Source: Richelia sinica FACHB-800 (GTDB lineage Bacteria; Cyanobacteriota; Cyanobacteriia; Cyanobacteriales; Nostocaceae). From it: a stretch of 64,000 nt of DNA. The stretch is taken from NCBI RefSeq assembly GCF_014698825.1, contig NZ_JACJTT010000006.1, forward strand, positions 124,001 through 188,000, in the 5' to 3' direction. Made by a program: the position numbers and the translations under genes. Under the pieces are notes generated by a model. The model did no database searches and was not told the origin of the DNA. It was given only the letters and a program-made list of their open reading frames with translations. Positions 51,254-60,415 of the stretch are shown here, in pieces (positions within the stretch are counted from its first letter, which is position 1; every line of letters begins with the position of its first letter).

Positions 51254-52687
51254 ATGGATTTTAATAATCAATCTGATGAAGATGAGTTGCAGGAAATAGA
51301 AATATTACGCCAACAGATAGCCAGACTCAAAAATGAAGAAGCAGCTTTCAAAGCCCAAAGTAAACTATTAGAAAAATTAGTATCCATCGCTAGGTCTTCT
51401 TCAGAAGAAGAGGTATTAAAAGGAGCTTTACAAACTACTTTAGATGTGGCTACAGAGCAAACAGCTTCAGAAAAAGGTAGCCTCTTTTTGATAGAACCTT
51501 CTGGTAAAGTCTCGGATGCCATTTTGTCCCGGTCTGAAGTGACACCAGAACAGCGTCAGAATTTGATTGGCAGCGTGTTAGATAAAGGTTTAGCGGGTTG
51601 GGTCATCCGTCATCGTCAAGTGGGACTAATTATGGATACGGAAAATGACCAAAGGTGGTTAACTTTACCAAATCAGCCCTATACTGTTCGTTCTGCTTTG
51701 GCTGTGCCGATTTTGCGGGGTGAAGAGTTATTAGGAATTATTACCCTTTTGCATCCCCAGCCAAGACATTTTAGTCCAGAAACTGCTAATTTGATGCAAT
51801 TAACTGCTGATCAAATGGCTTTAGTGTTAGAAAATGCTAGGCTGTACTCGAAACTCGAAAAATATTCTAAGGCTTTAGATGCAGAGTTAGAAAAAGGACG
51901 ACAAATCCAAATCGGTTTTCTCCCCTATCAACTTGTGCAATTACCTAATTGGGAAATTGCAGCTTGTTTCTACCCTGCACGTCAGGTAGCTGGGGATTTT
52001 TACGATAATTTTGAATTACCTAATCATCATATCGGACTGGTGATTGCTGATGTGTGCGACAAAGGTGTGTGTGCGGCACTGTTTATGCCCTTGATTAGGA
52101 GTTTGTTACGGATATTTTCTACAGAAAGTCAAATACAAGATACAGAATTAAATCTTTTAGAAGTTAATGAACCTGTTGGTGGTTGGATTGGTGAATCTGT
52201 TCATACTAACCTAGCCCATGTGCGTGCTTTGCAAGCTGTTTCTCGTACCAATGAATATGTAGCCCTCAATCATTGGCAGTTGAATATGTTCGCTACTATC
52301 TTTTTTGGTGTGTTAGAACCGGAAACAGGCTTACTTACTTATATTAATGGTGGTCATGAACCAGTGTATATTGTGAATGAATCAGGGATAAAGAACATCC
52401 TGAAATCAACCGGCCCCGCTGTAGGCATGATATCAGGCATGAAATTTAAAATTCAGCAGGTGAAGCTGGAATCAGGGGATATATTATTTGGTTATACAGA
52501 TGGTGTCACAGAAGGCAAAAATCCTGATGGTAAATTATTTACTGCTCATCGGTTGAAAGCCTTACTAGACCAATCCGCACCTTCAGCTACTGCGTTGCTG
52601 GAGTCAATTAAAACTCAATTATTCGCTTTTATTAGCGATGCGCCACAATACGATGATATTACTATGTTGGCTATGCGAAAAGCATAG
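51254..52687 (+). CDS. GAF-SpoIIE (RsbU-type) protein phosphatase
   Basis: A 477-residue PP2C-type phosphatase. Residues about 1-40 form a coiled coil (ELQEIEILRQQIARLKNEEA). Residues about 45-200 are a GAF domain (KGSLFLIEPSG, AGWVIRHRQVGLIMD, SALAVPILRGEELLGIITL). Residues about 230-475 are SpoIIE, with metal-binding Asp in VAGDFYDNF and VIADVCDKGVCAALFM, then INGGHEPVYI, GYTDGVTEGKN and YDDITMLAMR. It should dephosphorylate the STAS protein in response to a GAF ligand. All metal-binding Asp positions are present. Confidence 0.94.
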   Translation: MDFNNQSDEDELQEIEILRQQIARLKNEEAAFKAQSKLLEKLVSIARSSSEEEVLKGALQTTLDVATEQTASEKGSLFLIEPSGKVSDAILSRSEVTPEQRQNLIGSVLDKGLAGWVIRHRQVGLIMDTENDQRWLTLPNQPYTVRSALAVPILRGEELLGIITLLHPQPRHFSPETANLMQLTADQMALVLENARLYSKLEKYSKALDAELEKGRQIQIGFLPYQLVQLPNWEIAACFYPARQVAGDFYDNFELPNHHIGLVIADVCDKGVCAALFMPLIRSLLRIFSTESQIQDTELNLLEVNEPVGGWIGESVHTNLAHVRALQAVSRTNEYVALNHWQLNMFATIFFGVLEPETGLLTYINGGHEPVYIVNESGIKNILKSTGPAVGMISGMKFKIQQVKLESGDILFGYTDGVTEGKNPDGKLFTAHRLKALLDQSAPSATALLESIKTQLFAFISDAPQYDDITMLAMRKA

Positions 52688-52759
52688 GCAAATGAAAAAT
52701 AATACCAATATAATTAGTGATATGCAGGTTTTAATCAAACGATAAGCCTCAGTATTAGT

Positions 52760-53506
52760 ATGATGAATTTACAAAAATATATACATCCTATCCAGAAAAT
52801 AGCTGTTACAGTTGCTCCTGTTTTAGTAATTGTTGCTGGTTTGCCGTCAGAGTTGCTAGCCCAATCTTCACCCATGGAAATCAGTTTAAAATTTCCAGTA
52901 GTTGATGATAGAGGTGCTCCGCAACGCACTATTGGAGGAGGAACGAGGAGTCCTTCTTGTTTGAGTCTGGAGGAAGGAAAGCCTTCTTTAACTGCTGTAA
53001 TGCCAACTAAGGAAAATGCGGGGCAAACTATTTCTGAACATCCCACATTTTATTGGTACGTCCCCAAAACTACAGCGAAAATGGGAGAATTTGTGCTGAT
53101 TGATGACCAGGGAGAAGAAATTCACAAAGCAAATGTGAAGTTACCGGATATTGCTAGCATTGTCAGATTTAGTCTTCCCAATACTACTTCTCTGAAAATC
53201 GGCAAAAACTATCAATGGTATTTCACGATGTTGTGTGATACTGATGATTGGAGTCAAAATCAGTTCGTTTCTGGTTCTATTCAACGGACTACACTCAGTT
53301 CTTCTTTAGACAATTATTTGGATCGTTCTGCTCCTCTCAAGCAAGCCAAAATTTACGCTCAGTATAAAATTTGGTATGACACTTTAGACCGGGTAGCACA
53401 AATTCGTACTCAACAACCTGCTGAATGGGAAGAGTTGTTAGAATCAGTGGACTTAAAAGCGATCGCAAAAGAGCCAATTTTTGACTGCTGTATACCTAAA
53501 CCTTGA
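52760..53506 (+). CDS. DUF928 family exported protein
   Basis: 248 residues with a signal peptide (IAVTVAPVLVIVAGLPSELLAQ). The DUF928 pattern is visible: GAPQRTIGGGTRSPSC, LTAVMP, SEHPTFYWYVP, LKIGKNYQWYFTMLCDTDDWSQNQFVSGSIQR, YAQYKIWYDTLDRVAQIR. Found mainly in filamentous cyanobacteria, often near CHASE2 proteins and secreted hemagglutinins, as here. Function unknown. It ends 17 bp before the CHASE2 cyclase ATG and is probably co-transcribed. Confidence 0.9.
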   Translation: MMNLQKYIHPIQKIAVTVAPVLVIVAGLPSELLAQSSPMEISLKFPVVDDRGAPQRTIGGGTRSPSCLSLEEGKPSLTAVMPTKENAGQTISEHPTFYWYVPKTTAKMGEFVLIDDQGEEIHKANVKLPDIASIVRFSLPNTTSLKIGKNYQWYFTMLCDTDDWSQNQFVSGSIQRTTLSSSLDNYLDRSAPLKQAKIYAQYKIWYDTLDRVAQIRTQQPAEWEELLESVDLKAIAKEPIFDCCIPKP

Positions 53507-53523
53507 TTTTGACGCATCTGACA

Positions 53524-55749
53524 ATGTGGACAAAGGTCAAAAATTTAGTTTGGCAATGGCGCGGTGTCTGGATCACTACTCCCACAGTGACAGGTTTGAT
53601 TATCCTGCTCCGCTTATTCGGTCTATTACAGTCCTGGGAATGGGGAGTTTTCGATTTATACATGCGTTGGCGACCCCAGGAACCAAAAGACGATCGCGTT
53701 GTCATTGTGAGTATTGACGACAGAGATATTCATCATCTCCAGCGTTCCGCCATTTCTGATGCAACTTTAGCCAAACTACTCAATAAACTCAAAGCCCAAC
53801 AGCCGCGAGCTATTGGTTTAGATATTTATCGAGATTTACCTGTAGACCACGGTTATGAAGACTTAGCGAAAGTATTTACCTCTACCCCTAATTTAGTGGG
53901 GATTCAAAAAGTAGTTGGTAAAAGCGATCGTGATATCGTGGCTCCACCACCTATACTCAAGGAACGAGATCAAGTAGGAGCAAATGATCTCGTCATTGAT
54001 GCCGATAACAAAGTTCGACGCAGTTTCTTTTACCTCACAGATAACAACGGGAAAACAGTATTTAGCTTCAGTCTCCATTTAGCTCTCCATTATCTAGAAA
54101 AAGAAGGAATTTTCCCTAATAAGGATTGGCAAATAGGGAAAGCCCAATTTCGTCCCTTTGAGGCTTATGATGGCGGGTATGTGAGAGCAGATGCCAAAGG
54201 TTACCAAATACTAATCAACTATCGAGGGGGCAGTCGCTACTTTGAGAGCATTTCCATGACCGATGTTCTCCTAGATAAAGTACCAAAAAATTGGGGACGC
54301 GATCGCGTTATTTTAATTGGGAATGTAGCTGAAAGTTCAAAAGACTTTTTCTTTACTCCCTACAGCAGCACCCTCCTCAGTCTGCCAGAACCCATGACAG
54401 GGGTAGAAATTCACGCCAATCTCACCAGCCAAATTATCAGCGCAGCTTTAGACAACCGCTCTTTATTTAAAAGTCGGACTGAACCAGAAGAATGGCTGTG
54501 GATCTTTTTCTGGAGTTTCGTTGGTGCTACCCTCACTTGGCAATTACGGTATCACTCAATCTTTGCCTTGGAAAGATTTGTTTGCAGTATTATCACTCTG
54601 GGAATTCTGTTAGGAAGTGGCTATATTGCCTTTATTTGGGGTTGGTGGTTACCCATCGTCCCAGCCTTAATAGCTCTCATTAGCTCTGCCATTGGTATTA
54701 CAGCTTTTGTAGCTCGTTCAGTTGCTGACATTCGCAAAATATTTGGACGTTATCTCAATGAAGCAGTCGTCGCTAACTTATTAGAAAGTCCAGAAGGATT
54801 AAAACTAGGTGGTGAACGTCGCAAAATCACCATTCTCACCTCTGATTTAAGAGGCTTTACAGCCACATCAGAGCGATTACAACCAGAAGAAGTAGTGAAA
54901 ATCCTCAACTTTTATCTGGAATGTATGGCAGATGTAATCACCCAGTATCAAGGAACCATTGATGAGTTTATGGGTGATGGGATTTTAGTTTTGTTTGGCG
55001 CTCCCACCCAAAGAAAAGATGACGCAGAAAGAGCCGTGGCTTGTGCAGTGGCTATGCAATTAGCTATGGAGAAAGTGAATACAAAAATGCAGGAATGGGG
55101 TTTACTACCACTAGCAATGGGTATTGGTATTAATACAGGTGTTGTAGTAGTTGGTAATATTGGCTCAGAAAAACGCACCAAATACGGCATTGTTGGCAAC
55201 CAAGTTAATCTTACCTATCGCATTGAAGGTTATACAATTGGTGGACAAATTTTAATTTCCGAATCTACCTTAAAGGAAGTGGGTTCAATCGCTATGGTGA
55301 TTGGACAAAAACAAGTCAAACCCCAAGGAGTAAAGGAACCAATTACAATTTATCAAATTGGTGGGATTAGTGATCCATATAATCTTGTTTTACCAAGCAA
55401 AAAAGAAGAATTAAAGACTCTACCACAACCTATTTCCATTCAATATGCGGTTCTCGATGGCAAAGATATATGTGACACTTTATTTAAAGGCAGTTTCATT
55501 AAACTCTCTTGTCAGGAAGCAGAAGTGTGTGTAGAAAATATTTCACCAGAAGAATTACCTGCCGAGTTAACCAATATCAAACTTAACTTATTAAGTTTTC
55601 CTCTGCATGAATTAGCTGATGAAGATGTCTATGCTAAGGTGTTAACAAAGCCTACTAGTCAAGGAAATTTTTATATTTCTTTTACCTCAAAACCGCCAAC
55701 AGTGGAAGCAAAATTGAAATCTTTAATTAGTGAAGTTAGTCACAATTAA
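53524..55749 (+). CDS. CHASE2-domain class III nucleotide cyclase, predicted guanylyl-type
   Basis: 741 residues from ATG 53524. Helix 1 (about 18-36) is followed by a periplasmic CHASE2 sensor (about 40-310, GVFDLYMRWRP, DDRVVIVSIDDRDIHHL) and three helices (about 325-395). A class III cyclase follows at about 430-620 with metal Asp residues in TSDLRGFT and EFMGDGILVLFGAP, and Asn/Arg of the transition-state motif VNLTYRIE. The purine-selecting pair is Glu481 (DEFMGD, G-3) and Gly555 (YGIVGN), as in guanylyl rather than adenylyl cyclases. The last ~110 residues are an unrecognised beta-rich domain. Co-transcribed with DUF928. Confidence 0.9.
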   Translation: MWTKVKNLVWQWRGVWITTPTVTGLIILLRLFGLLQSWEWGVFDLYMRWRPQEPKDDRVVIVSIDDRDIHHLQRSAISDATLAKLLNKLKAQQPRAIGLDIYRDLPVDHGYEDLAKVFTSTPNLVGIQKVVGKSDRDIVAPPPILKERDQVGANDLVIDADNKVRRSFFYLTDNNGKTVFSFSLHLALHYLEKEGIFPNKDWQIGKAQFRPFEAYDGGYVRADAKGYQILINYRGGSRYFESISMTDVLLDKVPKNWGRDRVILIGNVAESSKDFFFTPYSSTLLSLPEPMTGVEIHANLTSQIISAALDNRSLFKSRTEPEEWLWIFFWSFVGATLTWQLRYHSIFALERFVCSIITLGILLGSGYIAFIWGWWLPIVPALIALISSAIGITAFVARSVADIRKIFGRYLNEAVVANLLESPEGLKLGGERRKITILTSDLRGFTATSERLQPEEVVKILNFYLECMADVITQYQGTIDEFMGDGILVLFGAPTQRKDDAERAVACAVAMQLAMEKVNTKMQEWGLLPLAMGIGINTGVVVVGNIGSEKRTKYGIVGNQVNLTYRIEGYTIGGQILISESTLKEVGSIAMVIGQKQVKPQGVKEPITIYQIGGISDPYNLVLPSKKEELKTLPQPISIQYAVLDGKDICDTLFKGSFIKLSCQEAEVCVENISPEELPAELTNIKLNLLSFPLHELADEDVYAKVLTKPTSQGNFYISFTSKPPTVEAKLKSLISEVSHN

Positions 55750-56069
55750 GAAACCAAACTGTGTAAATATAGTAAATACGTAAAATATTCTAGACAATGC
55801 TTGTAGTATATATTTTGAAACTATTAAAAATGCCAGTAGCGATCGCACAGTTAGAAAGCGAGATTTGGTAAATATTTAATCATGATATAGCCCTAATGAT
55901 CCTCATTATATTGATGTTGATTTTTGCAACTATTATATCAGGCTGGCGGGCAAGATGCCCGCACCACAAGACTTACAGTTGATTTCAGGTCTATAAGGGA
56001 CAATCTGAACCCTGCTCTGTGTCTCTTCCCCTCGGCTGTAAATATATGACGATGAGCAAATTTAGCCGA
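55750..56069. other. intergenic spacer with GCGGGCAAGATGCCCGC palindrome
   Basis: A 17-bp hairpin GCGGGC/GCCCGC (55946-55962) followed by ACCACAAG is a known-looking Nostoc dispersed repeat, located 197 bp after the cyclase stop. No gene is seen. Confidence 0.6.
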
Positions 56070-56389
56070 TATAGCAATGGACAGAGCGGTTAGGACATTA
56101 ACTAATACCAATTTAAAAAATGATTGTTACAGATGTAGGTTGGGTTGAGGTACAAAACCCAACACTCTAAAACCTTGTAAACGTTGGGTTTCACTTTGTT
56201 CAACCCAACCTACGCATCTGTCGCATTCTTTTATGGAATGGGTATAAGAATAAAACTTAGACAGCAAAAGGCTTTTAGCACTGTCACCCTGTTCGCGGAG
56301 CGTGGCGTTAGCCATAGGGGTGCACCAGTCGCTCATGGGGGAAACCCCCAAGACCGCGCTGGCTTACCTGTTACCTGTCACCTGCTATA
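56070..56389. repeat. dispersed element with TATAGC termini, interrupted by a MITE
   Basis: The left end is TATAGCAATGGACAG and the right end is CTGTCACCTGCTATA, inverted. It shares AGGCTTTTAGCACTGT and the CACCTGCTATA end with 18079-18224. A separate 92-bp element (56130-56221) lies inside, and 56281-56345 adds GTTCGCGGAGCGTGGCG and GGGGGAAACCCCCAAG repeat modules. Its right end lies one base after the ABC transporter stop codon. Confidence 0.65.
56130..56221. mobile_element. GTAGGTTGGGTTGA-type MITE
   Basis: 92 bp with ~20-bp terminal inverted repeats, ACAGATGTAGGTTGGGTTGA and its complement with a two-base insertion. Internal AAACCCAAC and GTTGGGTTT also pair. This is a common miniature-element type in filamentous cyanobacteria. 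Confidence 0.8.
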
Positions 56390-56390
56390 A

Positions 56391-58142
56391 CTAACGCAGC
56401 AATTCCTCAATTTGGTGCTGACTCCATAAAGTTTGATAAAGTCCTGGCTGTGTTAACAATTCAGAATGTTTACCGGTTTGGATAATTTTGCCTTTATCCA
56501 TGACAAAAATTCGGTCAGCTGTAGCCGCAGCAGATAGTTGATGAGTAATAAAAATCACGGTTTTCTTTTGATTGCCCAAAGACAGATTGTTGAGAATTTG
56601 TGTAGCAGTTTGATTATCTACACTAGAAAGAGCATCATCTAAGATAAGCACTGGTGCATCGATGAGCATGGCTCTAGCTAAGGCTGTACGCTGTCTTTGA
56701 CCACCGGAGAGGGTAATTCCCCGTTCACCGACTAGTGTTTCATACTGCTGAGGAAAATTCGTGATTTCTGCATCTATTTGTGCGAGAGTGGCCACGGACT
56801 TAACTAATGATTGCTCGCTAACTGGGTCACCATAGCGGATATTATTTTGAATGGTGGTGCTAAACAAAAAGCTGTCTTGGGGCACATAAGCGATCGCACT
56901 CCGTAAATCACTTAAGGCTATTTTGGTAATATCGATGCCATCTAGAAACAATTGTCCCGGTTCAATATCTAATAACCTGGGTAGGGCATTAGCTAAGGTG
57001 GACTTACCAGAACCAATGGCACCGACAATGGCAATAATTTCTCCAGGTGCAATGGTGAAGTTGATACGATCTAAAGCTGGGGTAGTGCTTTCGGGATAGG
57101 TATAAGTCAAATTTTTAGCCGTCAATTCACCTTTAACTTTATCTTCCCCAATATGAATAGCATCGGGAGAGTCTTGAATTTTGGGTGTGACACTGAGAAT
57201 GGATTCTAGTCTGTCAATGCTCACTTCACCTCGTTGATAGGCTGTAATGGTGAAACCTAACAAAGCGGTAGGAAACACCAATCTTTCCACATAAATCAAC
57301 AAAGCCAAAAAATCGCCGATAGCTAAAGTGTTGGCGGATATTCGCATTGTTCCCAACCAAATAATAATTAGGGAACTGAGATTTGCCAAACCACCAATCA
57401 ACGGAAATAAAGTGTTGCGGCTTTGGGCCAGTTTCAAATTAGCCGCTAATAACTGCTGATTTTTTTGATTAAAAGCTTGACGCTCATTTTCTTCTTGAGC
57501 ATAAATTTTAATTAATGCAATGCCACTAATATCTTCTTGAATCAGTCCGCTAATATCGGCAAGTTGTTCTTGGACTTCAGCTTGCTCTCGGCGCAAGCGA
57601 TCGCTAAATAAGTGTACCAAAAAGAACATAATTGGATACACTGCTAGAGCATATATAGTTAATTCCCAACTAATCGATATCATTACAGGTAATGTTAGAG
57701 CATAGGCAAAGACAGTATTAGCTAAACTCAACACCGCAAAGCCTACCAACCGTCTCACATTATCAACATCGCTAGTGGCGCGACTAATTAAATCTCCAGG
57801 AGTATTCTTAGTAAAGTAAGATGGCTCTAATTTCAGGAGATGTTCAAAAATTCGCTGTTTCAGTTCATACTCTACCTGACGACCCACACCAAAAATCCAG
57901 ATACGAGAAGCCATTCGCAGCAGCCACATCGCCGAACTGAGCAAGATGATAATAACTGCGTAATTAATTATTTGATTTAAGCTGAAGTTTTTTGAGAGTT
58001 TTTCTACCCCAGAGCGAATCAATAAAGGGATATATACACCTAATCCATTTACGGACAATAGCGCAATAATACCCAATGTCGTTTGTTGCCAATGGGGACG
58101 TAAATAATTGCCAATTTTTCCTAGTCGTCGAGATTGTGCCAT
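56391..58142 (-). CDS. ABC exporter half-transporter (permease-ATPase fusion)
   Basis: A 583-residue type IV (ABCB/MsbA-like) half transporter. Six membrane helices (residues about 20-320) include the first coupling-helix region LEPSYFTKNTPGDLISRATSD. The ATPase (about 335-575) has Walker A GAIGSGKSTLANA, Q loop YVPQDSFLF, signature LSGGQRQR, Walker B VLILDDALSSVD and switch ITHQL. It works as a homodimer or with another half. It resembles MdlB/YheI multidrug-type exporters; substrate unknown. It lies 145 bp downstream of the next membrane-protein gene on the same strand. Confidence 0.93.
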   Translation of the reverse strand: MAQSRRLGKIGNYLRPHWQQTTLGIIALLSVNGLGVYIPLLIRSGVEKLSKNFSLNQIINYAVIIILLSSAMWLLRMASRIWIFGVGRQVEYELKQRIFEHLLKLEPSYFTKNTPGDLISRATSDVDNVRRLVGFAVLSLANTVFAYALTLPVMISISWELTIYALAVYPIMFFLVHLFSDRLRREQAEVQEQLADISGLIQEDISGIALIKIYAQEENERQAFNQKNQQLLAANLKLAQSRNTLFPLIGGLANLSSLIIIWLGTMRISANTLAIGDFLALLIYVERLVFPTALLGFTITAYQRGEVSIDRLESILSVTPKIQDSPDAIHIGEDKVKGELTAKNLTYTYPESTTPALDRINFTIAPGEIIAIVGAIGSGKSTLANALPRLLDIEPGQLFLDGIDITKIALSDLRSAIAYVPQDSFLFSTTIQNNIRYGDPVSEQSLVKSVATLAQIDAEITNFPQQYETLVGERGITLSGGQRQRTALARAMLIDAPVLILDDALSSVDNQTATQILNNLSLGNQKKTVIFITHQLSAAATADRIFVMDKGKIIQTGKHSELLTQPGLYQTLWSQHQIEELLR

Positions 58143-58287
58143 GCAAGATTTGATCGTTTTTTCTTCTATTCAGCACCCTGTAATAACCTACTCTAGCCGA
58201 TGACAAAGCCATCGCAAACAAGGCACAAAAATAAGGCCAGCTATTCGCTGTGAGCATAGCGGCCTTGTGAGTATCAATTGTTGAATC

Positions 58288-58965
58288 TTAGGCAGGACGA
58301 CCACGTAAGAAAATATAAATTTGGTTTAGATAACTTTCCCAAACTTGGGTAGTAAGTTGTAGTGTTTCCGCATTGGGGACAAAATCTTCTACCCGTAAAC
58401 CTCTGGTTCTAATTTCTTGAGGATTTTGTAGCAAATAAGTCGGTATTTTCACTTCCACAGGACTGAATGCTAAGGCTACGGTTGTTTCACCCATATCTGC
58501 CGCAGGTAAGATGTTATTGCTGCCTACATCTGAGATGTTAGAGGTAGAATTTGTTGGGCTTAAAGCTACTAATGTGCTTGGGTTAACGGCAGTGGTAGTA
58601 GCAATAGGAGACCTGACTAAAAAATAAGCAATAGCTGGGGTACTAGCTAACAGTAAAACTGCCAAAGCCCATCCTAATAAATAGCCTCCTGGTTTATCTA
58701 TTCCACCACCTTTAATCTTTTGAGCGGCCACAAATAACATCAACACTGAAGCACCTAGGGGCTTGAGTGGAAAAGAAATCATCCGCCATAGAGACGCAAC
58801 GGCAGGCTCATTAGGATTCAGAAAAGCTAAAGCTAACAAAAATATCACCAACCCTAAGACAAATCTGCCAACAAAGGTTGCTGTAGGATAAAATCGCTGG
58901 AACAGAGAAAAGGCTACAACACCTATAAGTAGCCAAAGCAATACCCGGCTTAGCAGTTGAAACAT
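58288..58965 (-). CDS. membrane protein resembling YdcF/ElyC family without its central domain
   Basis: 225 residues from ATG 58965 (a start 36 bases upstream is also in frame). Four hydrophobic helices occupy residues 1-125: LLLWLLIGVVAFSLF, VLGLVIFLLALAFLNPNEP, ISFPLKPLGASVLMLFVAAQKIKGGGIDKPGGYLLG and ASTPAIAYFLVRS. This part resembles the membrane region of cyanobacterial YdcF proteins. A short low-complexity Ser/Thr/Asn linker follows instead of the ~170-residue DUF218 domain, and then a C-terminus VEDFVPNAETLQLTTQ...YIFLRG like the family's tail. The domain loss is inference from memory of the family. Function unknown. Confidence 0.6.
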   Translation of the reverse strand: MFQLLSRVLLWLLIGVVAFSLFQRFYPTATFVGRFVLGLVIFLLALAFLNPNEPAVASLWRMISFPLKPLGASVLMLFVAAQKIKGGGIDKPGGYLLGWALAVLLLASTPAIAYFLVRSPIATTTAVNPSTLVALSPTNSTSNISDVGSNNILPAADMGETTVALAFSPVEVKIPTYLLQNPQEIRTRGLRVEDFVPNAETLQLTTQVWESYLNQIYIFLRGRPA

Positions 58966-59374
58966 AGATTCACTCTCTAATTTTCTAGTGCGGTCAGCCA
59001 AGAGGCAGCGAGAAGTGGATGAATTTTATCGTCAAACAGTAATTTCTCCATAAGCTGACTGAAAAAATATCTCAAACCTCACACCCAAAGACTACCGTCG
59101 TAGTGATTTTAGTGCAATTTTTTGACACTGGGGCTATTATTCAGAAATTTATACAGGAGTAATGTATCACCAGTGATTATTCCTGGCACCAAAGCCGCAA
59201 ATTCAGCGAACAACACAAAGTCTATCTGCAAAATTTGAACCGCTGGTGTTTGCATATACTACACCCTCGAAGCTGTAATGACAAAGCCTTATCAGTCTGT
59301 GGATATATTAGAAACTGAGGGGAGCGGGATTGAATTAGATTAGTTGAGTAATTGTCAACTAAAAAGGAAAAACT
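58966..59374. promoter_or_regulatory. 409-bp divergent spacer upstream of galE
   Basis: Non-coding region with weak stems only. AAAAAGGAAAAACT directly precedes the galE ATG. No repeat family of the window was recognised here. Confidence 0.4.
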
Positions 59375-60373
59375 ATGTCGTCGCCAAAACCCAGGATTTT
59401 AGTGACAGGGGGAGCAGGATATATTGGTTCTCATGCCGTGTTAGCCCTGAAACAAGCAGGTTATGAGGTAGTTATCCTGGATAATTTGGTCTATGGGCAT
59501 CGTGACTTGGTAGAAAAAGTTTTGCAGGTTGAGCTAGTGATCGGTGATATTAGCGATCGCTCTTTATTAGATCAATTGTTTACAACCTATGAATTTGCCG
59601 CAGTCATGCACTTTTCCGCCTATGCCTATGTAGGTGAATCAGTCACAGACCCCGCCAAATACTACCGCAACAATGTGGTCGGTACTCTCACTTTATTAGA
59701 GGCTATGGTAGCCGCTTCCATTCAAAAATTTGTGTTTTCTTCCACCTGTGCCACCTACGGTGTACCAGAAATTATTCCCATCCCAGAAACCCATCCCCAA
59801 CATCCCATCAATCCCTATGGGGCTACTAAGCTGATGGTGGAGCGCATTCTGGCTGATTTTGATGTGGCATATAATTTAAAATCCGTGCAGTTCCGCTACT
59901 TTAATGCTGCCGGTGCTGACCCTAGTGGTTTGCTAGGAGAAGACCATCATCCAGAAACCCATTTAATCCCTTTAGTTTTACTCACAGCTTTAGGTAAACG
60001 GGAAAACATCTCAATTTTTGGTACAGATTATCCTACTCCCGATGGCACCTGTATTCGGGACTATATTCATGTCAGCGACCTAGCAGATGCTCATGTTCTA
60101 GGTTTGGAATATTTATTGGCAGATGGAGACAGCGAAATTTTCAATTTAGGTAACGGTAACGGCTTTTCTGTACGGGAAGTGATTGCTGCGGCAGAAGATG
60201 TAACTGGATTAAGCATACCAGTTAAAGAGTGCGATCGCCGTCCTGGAGATCCACCGATGCTGATAGGTACCAGTCAAAAAGCCATTAATACCCTTGGTTG
60301 GCAACCCCGCTATCCAGGCATTAAAGATATTGTTGCCCACGCTTGGCAATGGCATCAACAGCGCCATAAATAA
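59375..60373 (+). CDS. galE: UDP-glucose 4-epimerase
   Basis: A 332-residue extended short-chain dehydrogenase. NAD-binding TGGAGYIGSH, LDNLVYGHRD, MHFSAYAYVGESV, the catalytic Ser/Thr in FSSTCATYG, YGATKLMVE (YxxxK), FRYFNAAGADP and DGTCIRDYIHVSDLADAH are all present. It interconverts UDP-glucose and UDP-galactose for exopolysaccharide and glycolipid synthesis. Length matches the family. It converges on a histidine kinase gene. Confidence 0.96.
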   Translation: MSSPKPRILVTGGAGYIGSHAVLALKQAGYEVVILDNLVYGHRDLVEKVLQVELVIGDISDRSLLDQLFTTYEFAAVMHFSAYAYVGESVTDPAKYYRNNVVGTLTLLEAMVAASIQKFVFSSTCATYGVPEIIPIPETHPQHPINPYGATKLMVERILADFDVAYNLKSVQFRYFNAAGADPSGLLGEDHHPETHLIPLVLLTALGKRENISIFGTDYPTPDGTCIRDYIHVSDLADAHVLGLEYLLADGDSEIFNLGNGNGFSVREVIAAAEDVTGLSIPVKECDRRPGDPPMLIGTSQKAINTLGWQPRYPGIKDIVAHAWQWHQQRHK

Positions 60374-60415
60374 GCGAGGAGGAGCAGGTAGGATACTTTC
60401 AGTCTTTCCTACTCC

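Noticed and set aside
56127..56351. 74-codon minus-strand frame
   Set aside because: It consists almost wholly of the GTAGGTTGGGTTGA MITE and other repeat modules.
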